A stretch of 64,000 nucleotides of DNA from Iris pallida. Taxonomy: Eukaryota; Streptophyta; Magnoliopsida; Asparagales; Iridaceae. Under the pieces are notes generated by a model. The model was not told the origin of the DNA, made no database searches, and saw nothing but the letters and a program-made list of their open reading frames with translations. Positions 1 to 12,785 of this stretch are shown piece after piece. The position numbers were made by a program, and so were the translations under genes. The stretch is taken from contig JANAVB010029819.1 in the NCBI GenBank assembly GCA_029216955.1, positions 31,422,586 to 31,486,585 on the forward strand, given 5' to 3'. Numbering within the stretch: the first letter of the stretch is position 1; the number at the start of each line of letters is the position of its first letter.

Positions 1-1
1 T

Positions 2-1071
2 GGTAAAGATGCTATTTGGGTGATAGTAGATCGGCTTACGAAGGTGGCGCATTTTCTATCTTTCAGAGTAGGGCAATCTACAGAAAAGTTGGCAGAGTTG
101 TATATACAACAGATAGTCAGGCAGCATGGAGTTCCTGTCAGTATTGTGTCGGATCCGGATACCCGCTTTATATCGCATTTTTGGAAGAGCTTACATCATA
201 GTCTGGGTACCAAGTTAAGATTTAGCACAGCTTACCATCCGCAGACGGACGGGCAATCAGAAAGGACGATTCAGACTTTGGAAGACATGTTGCGAGCTTG
301 CACTCTAGATTTTGGAGGGTCTTGGGAGAGTCACCTTCACTTGGTCGAGTTCTCATACAACAACAGTTATCAAGCCAGTATCCAAATGGCGCCATTTGAA
401 GCACTATATGGTAAGAAGTGTAGATCGCCACTAGCATGGGATGATATCGGAGAAAGGAAGATGTTAGGCCCAGAAATGATTGTTCAGACGGTTGAAGTGA
501 TTAAGGGAATTAGAAAGCGACTTCGTGTTGCACAGGATCGGCATCGTCATTGGGCAGACCAGCATCGTAGGCCGTTAGAGTTCTCTGTTGGGGACCACGT
601 ATTCTTGCGGATCTCACCTACCCGTGGGGTTATTAGATTTGGCGTTCGCGGGAAACTGAGTCCGCGGTACGTAGGCCCATTTATTATCCTTGATCGGATA
701 GGCGATGTTGCTTATCGTTTATCACTCCCACCTTCGTTACGAGAGGTGCATGACGTATTTCAGGTATTTCAGTTGCGAAGGTTGTATCGGACCCAAGCCA
801 TATCCTTGATTATTCTGAGTTGGTTGTTGGTACCAACCTGTCTTACGAGGAACAGCCTGTGTCCATTTTGGACCGAAGAGAGAAGATACTCAAGAACCGA
901 ACAATTAGTCTTGTCCGTGTTGCTTGGGGTCATCACTCTTTGGGAGAGTCAACGTGGGAACGTGAGGATGATATCCGATCACGGTATCCACACCTGTTTG
1001 ACTCACAAGGTATATCTTTTTCTGTATACCTTGATTGTCTTGATCCCTCATGCTTATCACCTTATGGGTAG
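2..1071 (+). pseudogene. Gypsy integrase core and chromodomain-like C-terminus, frameshifted
   Basis: The retroviral-type integrase joins element cDNA into the genome. The window opens inside the core ([16 protein letters not shown]). The second catalytic Asp lies in IVSDPDTRF (near 150) and the catalytic Glu in [11 protein letters not shown] (near 260); the first Asp is left of the window. The C-terminal barrel ([11 protein letters not shown]) and a chromodomain-like tail (SILDRREKILK to STWEREDDI) follow. One base is missing near 786-790 relative to the related gene at 27434-29819, moving the frame. The usual stop after LFDS is lost, so the tail reads on to TAG at 1069-1071. Non-functional in its present form. 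Confidence 0.9.
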
Positions 1072-1209
1072 AATTGCTTGATATCGTAGATTGATGGATT
1101 TACATATATGTTAGTTGCTATGGGCATTATAAAATGATTGCTTGATTGAATTGCTTGTACTTAGATTGGTTTAGCCCCGATGTTTCTATCTTGCTTGAAT
1201 TTGAAATTT

Positions 1210-1242
1210 CGAGGACAGAATTTTTTTCAAGGTGGGTAGAGA
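1210..1242 (+). other. Polypurine tract region of gypsy element 1
   Basis: A 'cgaggacagaa' box and the purine-rich 'aaggtgggtagaga' sit directly before the 3' LTR. The same arrangement precedes the LTRs at 29990, 45086 and 50979, and, on the minus strand, the LTR ending at 37562. In LTR elements this tract primes plus-strand DNA synthesis. Confidence 0.75.
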
Positions 1243-1571
1243 TGTCACTCCCCGTTCCCAGAATGCGTATTTTAATACGTATATTGTCTGAATGTATTTA
1301 TTTAGCAATTATCATGTAGTATCCTGTATTTAAATTCCTAATAACTTTATGTTAATTAATTATCTGTATTTTATTATCTGCACTTTATTTTTCTGCAATT
1401 CTATTAGCTGCTCTTTAATTTTCATGTTAATTTATTTCCTACAATTATATTTCTGCAATTTTGTTTCCGTACTTTATTTCCTGTATTTTATTTCCTGCTT
1501 TAGTCTTACTTTCGGGTTAGCCTTATTGGACCCATTGGACCCGGCCCAACTCCCACCAACCACCACCTTTC

Positions 1572-1579
1572 TATTTAAG
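1572..1579 (+). promoter_or_regulatory. TATA-like box in LTR of gypsy element 1
   Basis: TATTTAAG lies 330 bp into the LTR and is followed by a long CT-rich stretch (1580-1660), the usual look of a plant core promoter and leader. Transcription would start near 1600, placing the motif array in the transcribed leader. This is inference from position. Confidence 0.5.
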
Positions 1580-2020
1580 TCACCCTCTCCCTTCTCTCTC
1601 CTCATTTAATTTACTTCTTCACCTTTACTCCTCTTCTTTTTCTTCATTACTCTCTCTCCACCTACCAAACCGTAGGCAAGTGCCAACTTGCTTCTTGATG
1701 GATCCCCATTATTATTGTTCCATCATCCTCCTTATTTGATTCAAAGTCTCTTTAGTACTTAGCATTTTCAATTTCCATGGCTAATTTGTTATAGATCTAA
1801 GTTTGTTACATTTTCGGGTTTCTTAGGTTTTGATCTAGTAAACTTTGTTATCTTCAAGTTTTGATGGTTCCATGTTGTAGAGAATTTCGTTCTACCCAAT
1901 TTTGACCTAAGAAAGTTCGAATTTGGACTCTGGATGAAGGTTTTATGGAACTTGGAAGCTTGGGTTGATGGTGTTCTTCTTCTCTGAAACTTGGAGAAGA
2001 AGAACAGTACTTGACTTGAC

Positions 2021-2616
2021 CGCATGAATAATTCATGCGGCAAGTGATTCCCAGCCGCATGGGTTGTTTCCTTCTCAGCCGCATGAAAAGTTTCTACCCG
2101 GCCGCATGAGACTCATTTGAGCCCAGCCGCATAGGGAGTTCTCCTAGCCGCATGGACTTTCCCCACTTAACCGCATATGCGCCCCCGTCTTTCTTGACCG
2201 CATGGATTTCTCTCCAAATCCAGCCGCATGAACCAGGCTCACTCGCTGGCCGCATGAGGTCCTGAACCTTATAGCCGCACGAACTTCTCCCCCCTCCCGC
2301 CAGCCGCATAAGCAATCTCCTTGACCCGGCCGCATGGGGTTCGACTTGGTTGAGCCGCATGGACTCATTCCCGCCAGACGCATGAGTATCCTTCCCACTG
2401 ACCGCATGTGTCTTGTCTTTTTCGGCCGCATGAGCCCAATTCATCCTAGCCGCATGGAACACCCCTTCTGCTTGCCGCATGGGAGCTAGTCCCACTCGCC
2501 AGCCGCATAGGTTCCTGCCTCTTCAGCCGCATGCGCCTCTACCCCCTGAGCCGCATGAACCCGACTCTTTTCCTTGCCACATAAGATTCATCCTGGCCGT
2601 ATTAGACTTAGCCGCA
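2021..2616 (+). repeat. CCGCATG motif array in LTR leader
   Basis: About 24 copies of (A/G)(G/A)CCGCATG occur, spaced roughly 20-30 bp apart and separated by unrelated sequence. The first copy forms an inverted pair with 'cattcatgcgg'. The apparent reverse-strand proteins here (repeating HAA or MRL) are by-products of this periodicity. This is neither a classical tandem repeat, because the spacers differ, nor a CRISPR array, because the repeat is only about 8 bp. Confidence 0.9.
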
Positions 2617-4373
2617 TGACTATTCTATAGCCCTGAATGTTGATATTTTATTGGATATTTTACGTCCATTTTATATCATTACGCCTTTTTGCATAAACTT
2701 GATAAATCATGATATGTTAATACTTCTATTAATTATAGATTGTTACGTGGGATGTACCATGTGTCATGAATTGAGTTATAGATACCCGGATTGACTGGAA
2801 TTAAACCCTGAAGGTTGTAGACTCGACCCCACTGAATACTAGTTGACTTTCATGCCTTGATACCATTGATGATAATTGTTAGCTTGACTAAAATTGATCA
2901 TGCGTTCCTAGTTGGAACTAAAGAGGCTGGCTAGTCGTCTTATTGAATTGAACGAATGAGACACGTTCATATAATGAACTATTGTAATCGACTGGCTAAT
3001 CTCGAATATTGGCATACAGGCACATACAGGCTTCAAATTATTTATTTAATTATTTAGTTATTTTTCTACGAAAGAAGTATGTGTACTTTATGGTCAAGGC
3101 ATGATTACCGTGGTTAGATTTGATTGTTGCATTACGCTATGTAAGACCTGCAACCTAACCGCACTGGTATCGTTGTAGAGTTATGCATATCGTACCCCGT
3201 ACGAAAGTACTCATTTGAATGACCATGATCCACGGCATGGGATTTCACTCAATGTAGGGACTATTAAGTTAAATAAAATAATAATTGCATGGAGAGAATA
3301 GATTCCCGAATTCTTACATGGCAGCCCCCTTGGAACGAGTAGTACCCGACGGGCCGGCTGGTTCCCACAGATACTGTAAATCTGCCACACGGGCAGGGAA
3401 CAGTATCTGCTTTTATTATTATTGTATATTGTATATTGACGAGCGTCCTGCTAGGACTCGTCTAATTCATGCATGGGCCAATTGATTGACTGGATAGACT
3501 AGCCTTGCTTGCACATAGTAAGAACTAAGGAATCCCTAATTGCATTATTCGAGGATAACTTGGAACTCACAATAGCAAGCCGTAGTAGTTGATTGCCCGT
3601 TCAAGATGATTTGTTTGTGTACTGTACCTACTCTGTTACCTAACTGGGATGATCAGAATGTCAGGACATGACGGGCCAACTTCTGTCCTTGTTTGGTTGG
3701 GAGGTTGGTCCGAAGTGTCTTGATGTGATGTGAGTTCCAGTAGCAAGCAGAGATCTATTATCATTATATTCCTTTACTTACTGGTTTAATCCTTCATATC
3801 GTCCTTCCTTGAGGTACTTGCTATTAGAGGTCTAACCTCTCTGGTTTTGCATGGCCAGATTTAGAGCCGGTTCCCGAGGATCCAGCTTACTTCTACCTCC
3901 AAGATGGTCAACACTAGAAGGATGATCGCAGGAGGACTCGAGTGGGTTTTCTTACTTCCCCGCTCGTTTTGTTAAATACTTTATACCTTGCCGTTAGGCA
4001 CCGACATGTTAGTCGGATTGTCTTGTACTTACTTTTGCATAATTGTAACTAAGTCAGGCTGCAGCTGATAACAATTGTGTATACTTTTGCTACATCAATC
4101 TAGCTATATTTTGTAAAGCCAGATATCAAGAATATTTTGACAAAGCGTTTGGGACGCCTTACTGCTTTATCTTACATGTTCTCTATTTCTGTTCCTTGTT
4201 TGAATGATTGAGACAACAGATGTGAAGTGACCATTGTAGGACTTTTATGTAGTATGCACCCCCTCGTCTGGTTAGACAGCATTGATCGTATTATACGGTA
4301 TTCATCTACCCATAATACGTAGCTGGCTGACTCATTCCCCCGCTCTCCAGTATTCTGGTTCTGGGGCGTGACA

Positions 4374-5084
4374 CATATACACACATATTTATATATATAT
4401 TTATATATACAGACACTTATACACGTATATAATATCTATTTATATATATGTATATCCATACACACATATGTAATATCTATTTATTTATACATAACTTCCA
4501 TGCATACCTACCATTACAACAATAAATATTCACGATAACCAAAATATATCCGAATAATATATATTCATAATATAGTGTCTTATTTATAGAAATATATATA
4601 CACATATATATACACATATCATTATAATAAATAATTTAATAAATATAAATCGCCAATTCCTAAATATATACACTAAAATATTTGCATTTACCAAACATGT
4701 CTATAAGGTCGTATTTGGTCCCACTATATGATTACATGGGCTTGGATTTAACTAGGGTCCAATCTGGACAGGTTCGGTACAACCGGGTTCCCTAAAACTC
4801 AATAATATGATTAAATAATAAATAAAATCTTCGGTTGGGTTAAGTCGCAACTTGGCCTGGTTTTCTTAGTTAGGACGTCACTATGGCTCGACCTTCCCTA
4901 CCAGGGCTAATACACTAGTCAAAGTACGCCAATGCACTAACCGTACCAGGATTTCTAGTCGTCTTGTATTCCAAATCTCAACCATGGCTAAAATCATCTA
5001 CCGAAATAATTAACTAAATAAATATTTGTAAAATTATAAAATCACTATTTAAATCAAATAAATAATATAAAAAAAGAATCCGGG
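4374..5084. other. AT-rich intergenic debris, unclassified
   Basis: Opens with TATA/CACA-rich low-complexity sequence (4374-4640), then unique-looking sequence with AT-rich runs. The stretch at 4985-5060, read on the minus strand, resembles the AT-rich part of gypsy LTRs, so an old reverse-oriented LTR piece is possible. No coding region seen. Confidence 0.4.
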
Positions 5085-6003
5085 AAGGGAAGCTACAGAT
5101 ACAGTGTGAGATGACACATGATTACTGACAGCTACTGACGTTCTGCGGAATGTTTTGCTCTTATTGAATGGGCCTCTGGTGCTCCAAGGGGGAACCATAC
5201 CGATCCCAGTTTAGCTAGGGCCTATGCGTTGGAGGGTGTTCTTAAAACTGTATTCACTTAGATTGGTTAGGCACCCTTATCCGTTAGGTATGAGTACTCT
5301 TCGTTTGGGTACTTGTATCTGACCGTGGCTTGGAACAATAACTTATCGCGGATTAGTTCGACACATGGCTTACTACTCCGATGAGAAGGTATCGAACCTT
5401 GTTGGGGTTCGGATACCATATTAGATTCATGACTTGGAAAGATACTTCAGCGTGGGTTAGTGTGCCATCTTCTATCCTTGTTTGGTTGGGGGGATGGTAC
5501 GCTAATTCAAAGGTGGGTATTAAACCATGTTATGATCCGATTGACTTATTATTGAGCAGTATTTATTCAGTTTATATGGCATGATAATATGTATCTTGTT
5601 ACGTCCCTTTGAAGACCTGATTGTCTCTCCAAGTGTGTGCTTTTGTCTTTTGTAGGTTTTCTAGCCGTGGCCGTGATCATCTCTATTTCTTCGAGGATGA
5701 TTGCACTTTGATCGTCTTCGCTTCGCTCGCCAAACTCTTTCTTTTGTTATGAATTCCCTCTCTTTTAAAATAGTTGGTATTGGATTTGTCTCCGCCCAAC
5801 ATCTTGTGTAAAGACATTTCATAGTTGATTATATGGTATCTTTTATTCCTTTTTTTGTGGATGAGATTAGTTAGCCTTAGTTTTACTACATTTACAGCTT
5901 ATGTGTACGTACGAGGATTCCATATATTTGAGTATACTTCCTATGTTTGCAGCGGGCATGTCTACGTACTTAGTTCTAAGTATTTTGGGACTGGGGCGTT
6001 ACA
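5085..6003 (+). repeat. Gypsy LTR fragment, 3' end
   Basis: Ends with 'tattttgggactggggcg' then TTACA at 6003, the same terminus as the LTRs ending at 42192, 48086 and 53970. An internal phrase 'ccttgtttggttggggg' near 5479 matches the equivalent part of the LTR at 1243-4373 (near 3690). The left limit is approximate; no matching LTR start was found nearby, so it is truncated or too diverged. Confidence 0.6.
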
Positions 6004-6080
6004 AGGACGTATTCCCTCGATCTAATGGTGCAGTAAGAGGTGGGCTTTTGGCGGGTCCTGCTGGGGGCTCCTGATCCAGA

Positions 6081-6081
<1 letters not shown>

Positions 6082-6113
<32 letters not shown>
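6082..6113 (+). repeat. (CT)n(AT)n microsatellite
   Basis: About nine CT units run directly into about six AT units, just upstream of the LINE ORF1 fragment. Confidence 0.9.
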
Positions 6114-6114
<1 letters not shown>

Positions 6115-6127
6115 CGACTCTCTCCTC

Positions 6128-6742
6128 ATGAAAATTGCTAAATGGTCTCTGGATTTTAACCCTAATGAAGACTCGGCGGTTGTCGCATCCTGGATAACCC
6201 CACCTAATCCGTCGCTGATATGTTTTGTGCCAGCTGTGATGAAGAGGATAGCCAACTCTTTCGGGATTTTCGTAGCGATGGCGTAGGAAACTCACAACTT
6301 GTCCAACGCTAATTATGCAAAAATTTGCATGAAGCTGGGCTTATCGAAGGAGCTCCCCAACTCTATCCAGATCTCCCTTGGCAGCAAAACGTACACTCAG
6401 GAAATTTTCTATGATAACAACAACTTCTTCTGTAAGAACTACCACATAAGAGGCCACTCTACCGAGCACTGTTTCAGAGCTCATCATGAACTAAAGAAGA
6501 TAGCAAAAGACATGAAAGTGCCTCACAAGGTTGACTTGAGGAGCCAAAACCCTAAGACACCGCTCATCTCATTACCCAACATCCATACCCGATTGGAAGT
6601 CGTTGTCGGACTCTCTCGTGGTGTCGATCAACCCAAAAAAAGCACTCCCCAGGGAAGCGACACAGCTCCCACCAAAACCACAGGAGTTACCTTGACTAAC
6701 AAATTCAACATTCTTGCCTCAGATCCTTCGAACAACAATTAG
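6128..6742 (+). pseudogene. LINE (L1-type) ORF1 fragment, DUF4283 plus zinc-knuckle-like
   Basis: From ATG at 6128 the frame reads a DUF4283-like stretch (MKIAKWSLDFNPNED, then SWITPPNPSLICF). After an in-frame TAG near 6286 the same frame continues through YAKICMKLGLSKELPNSIQI, the typical end of that domain, into a degenerate zinc knuckle (FFCKNYHIRGHSTEHC). In plant L1 LINEs this ORF1 protein binds element RNA. The start is typical of the family, but the internal stop and the absence of any reverse transcriptase downstream make it a relic. A captured DUF4283 gene is a less likely alternative. Confidence 0.7.
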
Positions 6743-7728
6743 GTGGTTTACCCCACCAATGACCACCAGGAGGCACACACCACCGGCGTACCCTCCATCA
6801 CCGACAGAGATAATGGTCGAGAGGGGCCACCAGCTCGGAGGCGGAGGATGGCACTCAAACAAAAACCCCCAAGTATCGGAGATCAACCCCCAGACACGTT
6901 ACTTAACACCAGGGGATTGCAACCACCCAACTGAGGATAACTCCTGTATAGCTGACAGCGAATCATCTAACCAGGATAGCTCTCTGGCTTCTACTGAGTC
7001 AGAACTCCCTAAATACGATGAAACTCACTAACCTGATACAACTACACCCCCGGAATCTCTTAGCGAAGCTGCAATTCTCGACGTGCCTGAAAATGGGCTG
7101 CAGTCTGATTTAGGGATTCAGTTACTTGGACAGAGGGACCCAGATTTACTCCATTATTGAAGGAGTTTTGGCATGGATTGCTCAACAGCGCTCTCAGGAG
7201 GATGCCAACAAGGAGTTGGCTTACATGACACTGCTAGAGCAACAACCTAATTTTGAACGAACTTGTTTGGAAAGAATGAAGGAAGTCCAGTTGGATTACT
7301 CGTACGAGAAAGCTAGGATAAAGGAGCATATTGCTCGGATTGCAGAGTTTCGCTCTTAGGAGGCGGCCGACAATGAGTTAACCTACTTGATACTTATGGC
7401 GCGTTAATCCAATTTTAACTAATTTTTTAAGACAAGAATGAAGGAAGTATAGGAGGTAATAACCTTCGAACGAAATACAGTGGGCTCTACTCACACTAAC
7501 CCCTGGCTTCCCAATATCTCCAAGGCTGTTGAGGAACTGGTGGTTGCAGGACCTCGATCATTAATACCCAATAAAAGGTGTTTAGCCAAAAATGCCCTCT
7601 AACAATTTCAAAAATGACCTCTTTTAGCTTCTCCAGGCCCAGCTTGCCCGGCAGGGGTTCATTGTATTGTGATCCTCTTAGGGTTTCTCATTTTCTCTTA
7701 TAGGAGCCTGGGCCACCTCCTAGCTCTA
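6743..7728 (+). other. LINE-adjacent sequence, no recognised gene
   Basis: Continues the Pro/Ser/Thr-rich linker expected after a LINE ORF1, with the frame broken. A 77-codon open stretch at 7126-7359 is rich in Glu, Arg and Ala and could be coiled-coil, but matches no family I know. No endonuclease or reverse transcriptase motif is visible. Confidence 0.4.
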
Positions 7729-7751
7729 CCCCCCCCCCCCCCCCCCCCCCC
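7729..7751 (+). repeat. Poly-C tract
   Basis: A run of about 23 C followed by CT repeats. Such runs are often mis-assembled, so the exact length is doubtful. Confidence 0.9.
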
Positions 7752-7802
7752 TCTCTCCTCTTCCAATTATTAATTGATGCTGCAACCATTTCCTAAAAAT
7801 AG

Positions 7803-7804
<2 letters not shown>

Positions 7805-7864
<60 letters not shown>

Positions 7865-7873
7865 TATATATAT

Positions 7874-7907
<34 letters not shown>
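7805..7907. repeat. (AT)n microsatellite, left of hairpin element
   Basis: About 100 bp of AT dinucleotide with two AAAA interruptions. Open frames reading repeated Tyr-Ile across it are artefacts. Confidence 0.95.
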
Positions 7908-7911
<4 letters not shown>

Positions 7912-8064
7912 CATCCCCAAACATCCTCATGTTAACAATCATTGGATCTAGTTTAAGTCATCTAACCTTAAACGTTGATTTGCACCATTCAAATCAATGG
8001 TTAATATTAAATGACTTAATCAACATCCAACGGTTGTCAACATGGGGATGCTTGGGGATGCAAA
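7908..8064. mobile_element. Hairpin (MITE-like or foldback) element between AT repeats
   Basis: The whole 157 bp is an imperfect palindrome. The left end 'tttgcatccccaaacatcc' pairs with the right end 'ggggatgcttggggatgca', and complementarity continues inward (left 'aagtcatctaac', right 'taaatgactta') to a short loop near 7983-7989. Size, foldback structure and TA-rich flanks fit a non-autonomous TIR element inserted at TA. The superfamily is not assigned, because the flanking AT repeat hides any target duplication. Confidence 0.6.
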
Positions 8065-8086
8065 AGGTGAGGGGGTGTGGATCCTT

Positions 8087-9733
<1,647 letters not shown>

Positions 9734-10402
9734 CCTTTGAACCTTCTACCAATTTTATAGAGACACAAAGACACCCCTCTAACATTCTAGCAAGTCCCCG
9801 AGGAGCCACGATAACTTCTTGGAGGGATGCGGAGCCTAGAAGTCACCAGAAGTTGGGTTCAAAGTTCGAATTCGTTCCAACAGGTTATTGTTTTTCATCT
9901 AGGGTTTCATGTACTTCTAGACATCCTCTTCTCATGAAACCAAAAATAAATGAATGATATATGTTTTTTTTTATGTCCAATTGACCACCCACATGGTTCC
10001 TTACGTTTATCCGGAGCGTCCTTTCTACAAAAAGGTGTCCAAACTGAACCAAATCTTTTGTGTGCGAGTTTTGGTCATCTTCTGGACTACTTTGACCCTT
10101 CCTATATTTTTGGTAAGAATCCACACATCTCAAGCTTTTCATTGAATATATTTTTGTTGTATTTTATTGAGGTTTACTATTTTTATAAAATCCGGACTTG
10201 TCACCATAATGTTGGAACACCGAAAACTCATAGATTATTTGTGTCCATATGCTTCAGAACTTCATGAAACTTGTCCAACATAATTGTTGTACATGTTTTG
10301 ATAAGAAAAAATAATTACATATTTTATACTATTTTTTCAAAATTAATATTTATAGAGAATTTGTCGTTTCAGGAGCCAAATTATACAAGTCTAGGTATAT
10401 TG
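9734..10402. other. Unclassified sequence between LTR fragment and copia LTR
   Basis: Short open frames on both strands near 9885-10267 resemble nothing I know and have no consistent start or motif. No repeat structure is evident. It is probably old non-coding or transposon-derived sequence. Confidence 0.3.
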
Positions 10403-11445
10403 TGTTGCCCCATTATTCATATTCACACCTGATTTTGATAATCAACATAAACTTTAGTCGATACACAAATAATACACCACAGGTACAAAAATAGAACGTC
10501 TACTTCCAATATGCTACTATTCGTCGTCTTCTTCATACACAAACTATAGATGCTGATCAAGACTTGTTTTTACATTTTATTACCTATTTTTCCTTTTATT
10601 GAGTCTAGAAAAATGTGAGGTTGATCGAATTGGAAACTAGATTTCTACTGAACTCTACTGTCCAAAATAAGCCTACTTATCTACCCCACATTCTATACTA
10701 AGTCTATACCCAATTCCATGTCCAATACCAATACAAAAAGTCCAATAAAATGAGTAGATATTCATGATAGAACTCAAGCTGAGTTCGGCCCGAATTCACC
10801 ACGAGTTCGATCAGGTTAGTTCTAGACTGTTTTGGTCTTCCTGAATATCTGTAACCACTTTTCAAAATAGAAAAATTGTGGACCCAAACTCATGCCGAGT
10901 TCTGCCCGAAAAAATGCTATAAATAGAGAAGAAATTTTCATTCCAAATCATTCATCCACTCCTCTCTTCTCTCTCTATTAAAAAGCATTCTAGAGCTATT
11001 CTTTTTCATATCTAGCCTTAACTACTCCTATCCAAGGAAAGTGCCTTTTCTATTCAATTTAGAGTTTGGTTCGAGTTGTAAAGAAGGCTTTACGAAAATG
11101 TTCCAATTTTCAAAGTTTGCCTCAGTTGAAGTTGCGAGTCCTTTGGACGAAAACTTGTGTTGTAAGGAGTTGTAAGCGCTCGGTTAAAGCTTGTGCCATA
11201 GTAACATCGAGTAAGAGTACTTAAGACTGGATTAGTCCTCTCAGGGGATACCAGTATACATCACTGTTCCATGAGTTTTTTTATGCTTTTTTACTTTACT
11301 CATTTATATTCTTATAGTTTGATATCATCTGCCCAATATTTCATACCTGTAATACTGCTTATATAAAAAAAATTGTGACTATCTTTCCGATACACACACG
11401 CACTCTATTCACCCCCTCTAGCTAGAGCTGCTCAACATTCCTACA
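10403..11445 (+). repeat. 5' LTR of copia element (about 1043 bp)
   Basis: Starts TGTTG, ends CTACA directly before a tRNA-Met-type primer-binding site, and holds a TATA box at 10918. The start is chosen on the TGTTG/CTACA dinucleotide rule; with no 3' LTR in the window it cannot be confirmed by comparison, and TGTTGG at 10210 is an alternative start. Confidence 0.65.
10918..10925 (+). promoter_or_regulatory. TATA box in copia LTR
   Basis: TATAAATA lies 515 bp into the LTR and is followed about 45 bp later by CT-rich sequence (10956-10977). Confidence 0.65.
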
Positions 11446-11447
11446 AT

Positions 11448-11459
11448 TCGTATCAGAGT
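11448..11459 (+). other. Copia primer-binding site (tRNA-Met type, mutated)
   Basis: 'tcgtatcagagt' sits two bases after the LTR end and differs at two positions from the common copia primer site TGGTATCAGAGC, complementary to initiator tRNA-Met. Confidence 0.75.
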
Positions 11460-11534
11460 GGGTTATATTTAAATATAACACTCTAGAGAGTATATGTAAA
11501 TGACAACCGTGAAATCTATATTCACATGTGAAGG

Positions 11535-12223
11535 GAATCCACAAATAGACTCTAACTATTTGATGAAACAAACTATACCTATTGGAAAAAAGGAATGAGT
11601 ATCATTTTGAAATCTTTTGATTTTAATCTTTGGTCTATAGTCATAAATAGCTACAAAATGCTACATAGAATAGTGATTGATGATATTATTGTCGACAAGC
11701 CAAATAATAGATACACGGATTCAAAAAAGATACAAGCCAGTCTTGATGCAAGAGCGATCAATGCACTATTCTGTGATATTGATAAGACTGAGTTCAATAG
11801 AGTATCTACATGTGTCACTTTGTACGATATCTGGGAACTTCTTGAGATAACACATGAAGAAAATTCATAAGTAAAGGAATCCAAGATCAAAAGACTAACA
11901 TAAGAGTATGAGGCTTTCAAGATGAAGCCAAATGAATCAATCACACCAATATTCACACATTTTTTAGATATAACTAATCTTCTATTTTCTCTTGGTAAGG
12001 ATTACAACAACCATGGAAAGATCAGGAAGGTGCTCAAGGAACTGACTAAGAATTGGAAGCCGAAGGCTACAATAATCATTGAAGGAAACGATCTCACCAC
12101 AATGTCACTAGAGACACTGATAGGTAAACTCATGACTCCTGAGCTTGATCTACAAGAATGCATGCAAGAAACACCAAATATGACACAATCAAAGAATGCA
12201 TGCAAGAAACATGTCACACACAA
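11535..12223 (+). pseudogene. Copia gag (UBN2-type capsid), 5' half
   Basis: The frame reads NYTYWKKGMSIILKSFDF, the conserved opening of copia gag, then the UBN2-type capsid region (PIFTHFLDITNLL to NWKPKATIIIEGNDL and LETLIGKLMTPEL). Gag packages element RNA into cytoplasmic particles. TAA stops at 11868-11870 and 11898-11900 lie in the same frame. It breaks at 12223 where the CACTA element enters; the rest resumes at 21477. Confidence 0.8.
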
Positions 12224-12572
12224 CACTACCAAAATACACTCATTTAGCGACGATTTTTTAGCGACGGACTTTTTCCGTCGGTATTAGCGACGGTTTCGTG
12301 GCCGCTCAGCGACTGATTTCCGACTATACGCATTTGCCATTTTTATTTTAATTTTAGGGGGAGGAAAGGTCGCACATCCGTCGCTAGACTGTCGGTGTTA
12401 TAGCGACGGATTTACCGTCGTCGCTACACAGTCGATTATTTGGCGAGAATTGTGTAGAAAATTGGCGGGACATATTTTCGACGACTTAGCGACGGATATT
12501 CAGTCGGATAATCAATATTAGCGACTACCTGGCGACGGATTATTAGCAATCGCGATTCCGTCGCTAAATTTA
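12224..12572 (+). repeat. CACTA 1 left terminal inverted repeat and subterminal repeats
   Basis: After the TIR come about ten copies of TAGCGACGGA and its complement CCGTCGCTA in mixed orientation. In En/Spm such subterminal repeats bind the TNP1/TnpA-type protein. Confidence 0.9.
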
Positions 12573-12629
12573 TGTTCCAGACTTAAATGAAAAGGCGGGA
12601 GGAACTTTTGGCATTCTCCCCAAATTCAA

Positions 12630-12775
12630 TCTCTCTCCTCTCTCTCTCTCTCTCTGTGTCTCTCTCTCTCTCGCGCGGCTTCGATGAACGGCGATGGCGT
12701 CCTCTCCTCTCTCTCTTTCGAAGGTAATCCCCTCTCTCTTTCTCTCTCTTTCTCTCTCTCTCTCTGTGTTGCGGT
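12630..12775 (+). repeat. CT-rich microsatellite (leader)
   Basis: Repeated TCTC tracts separated by short unique sequence. It could be the transcribed leader of the CACTA genes, since CT-rich leaders are common in plant transposons (inference). Confidence 0.7.
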
Positions 12776-12785
12776 GTCGACGTAG

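Larger units (their letters stand above)
1..4373 (+). mobile_element. Ty3/gypsy element 1, 3' part (5' part outside window)
   Basis: Seen: integrase core and C-terminus, then a purine-rich tract, then a long terminal repeat opening TGTCAC at 1243 and closing GTGACA at 4373. The protein is closely related to that of the complete element at 22343-32683, and the LTR shares block order with it, so both belong to one lineage. The chromodomain-like integrase tail and LTRs over 2.5 kb fit the Tekay/Del-type chromoviruses (inference). The 5' LTR and gag lie to the left, so the target duplication cannot be tested. Confidence 0.9.
1243..4373 (+). repeat. 3' LTR of gypsy element 1 (3131 bp)
   Basis: The start TGTCAC follows the polypurine tract, and the end is 'ctggttctggggcgtgaca', almost identical to the LTR ends at 25034 and 32683. 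Shared internal blocks with the LTR at 22343, in the same order, include 'gatattttacg-cccattttatat' and 'ccttgtttggtt'. It holds a TATA-like box near 1572 and a CCGCATG motif array at 2021-2616. Confidence 0.88.

Noticed and set aside
2094..2495. Reverse-strand open frames with repeating HAA or MRL
   Set aside because: By-product of the CCGCATG array in a non-coding LTR; the periodic residues mirror the DNA motif.
2021..2616. CRISPR-like appearance (short repeat, unique spacers)
   Set aside because: The repeat is only about 8 bp and imperfect, spacing is irregular, and the sequence is a plant LTR.
4870..6008. AGGAC at 4874 and at 6004-6008 as a target duplication for the LTR ending at 6003
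   Set aside because: The left copy is followed by GTCAC without the expected leading T, and a 5-base match over a 1 kb search is easily chance.
9885..10267. Overlapping open frames on both strands
   Set aside because: No motif, no codon signal I can see, and mutually overlapping frames; left as unclassified sequence.
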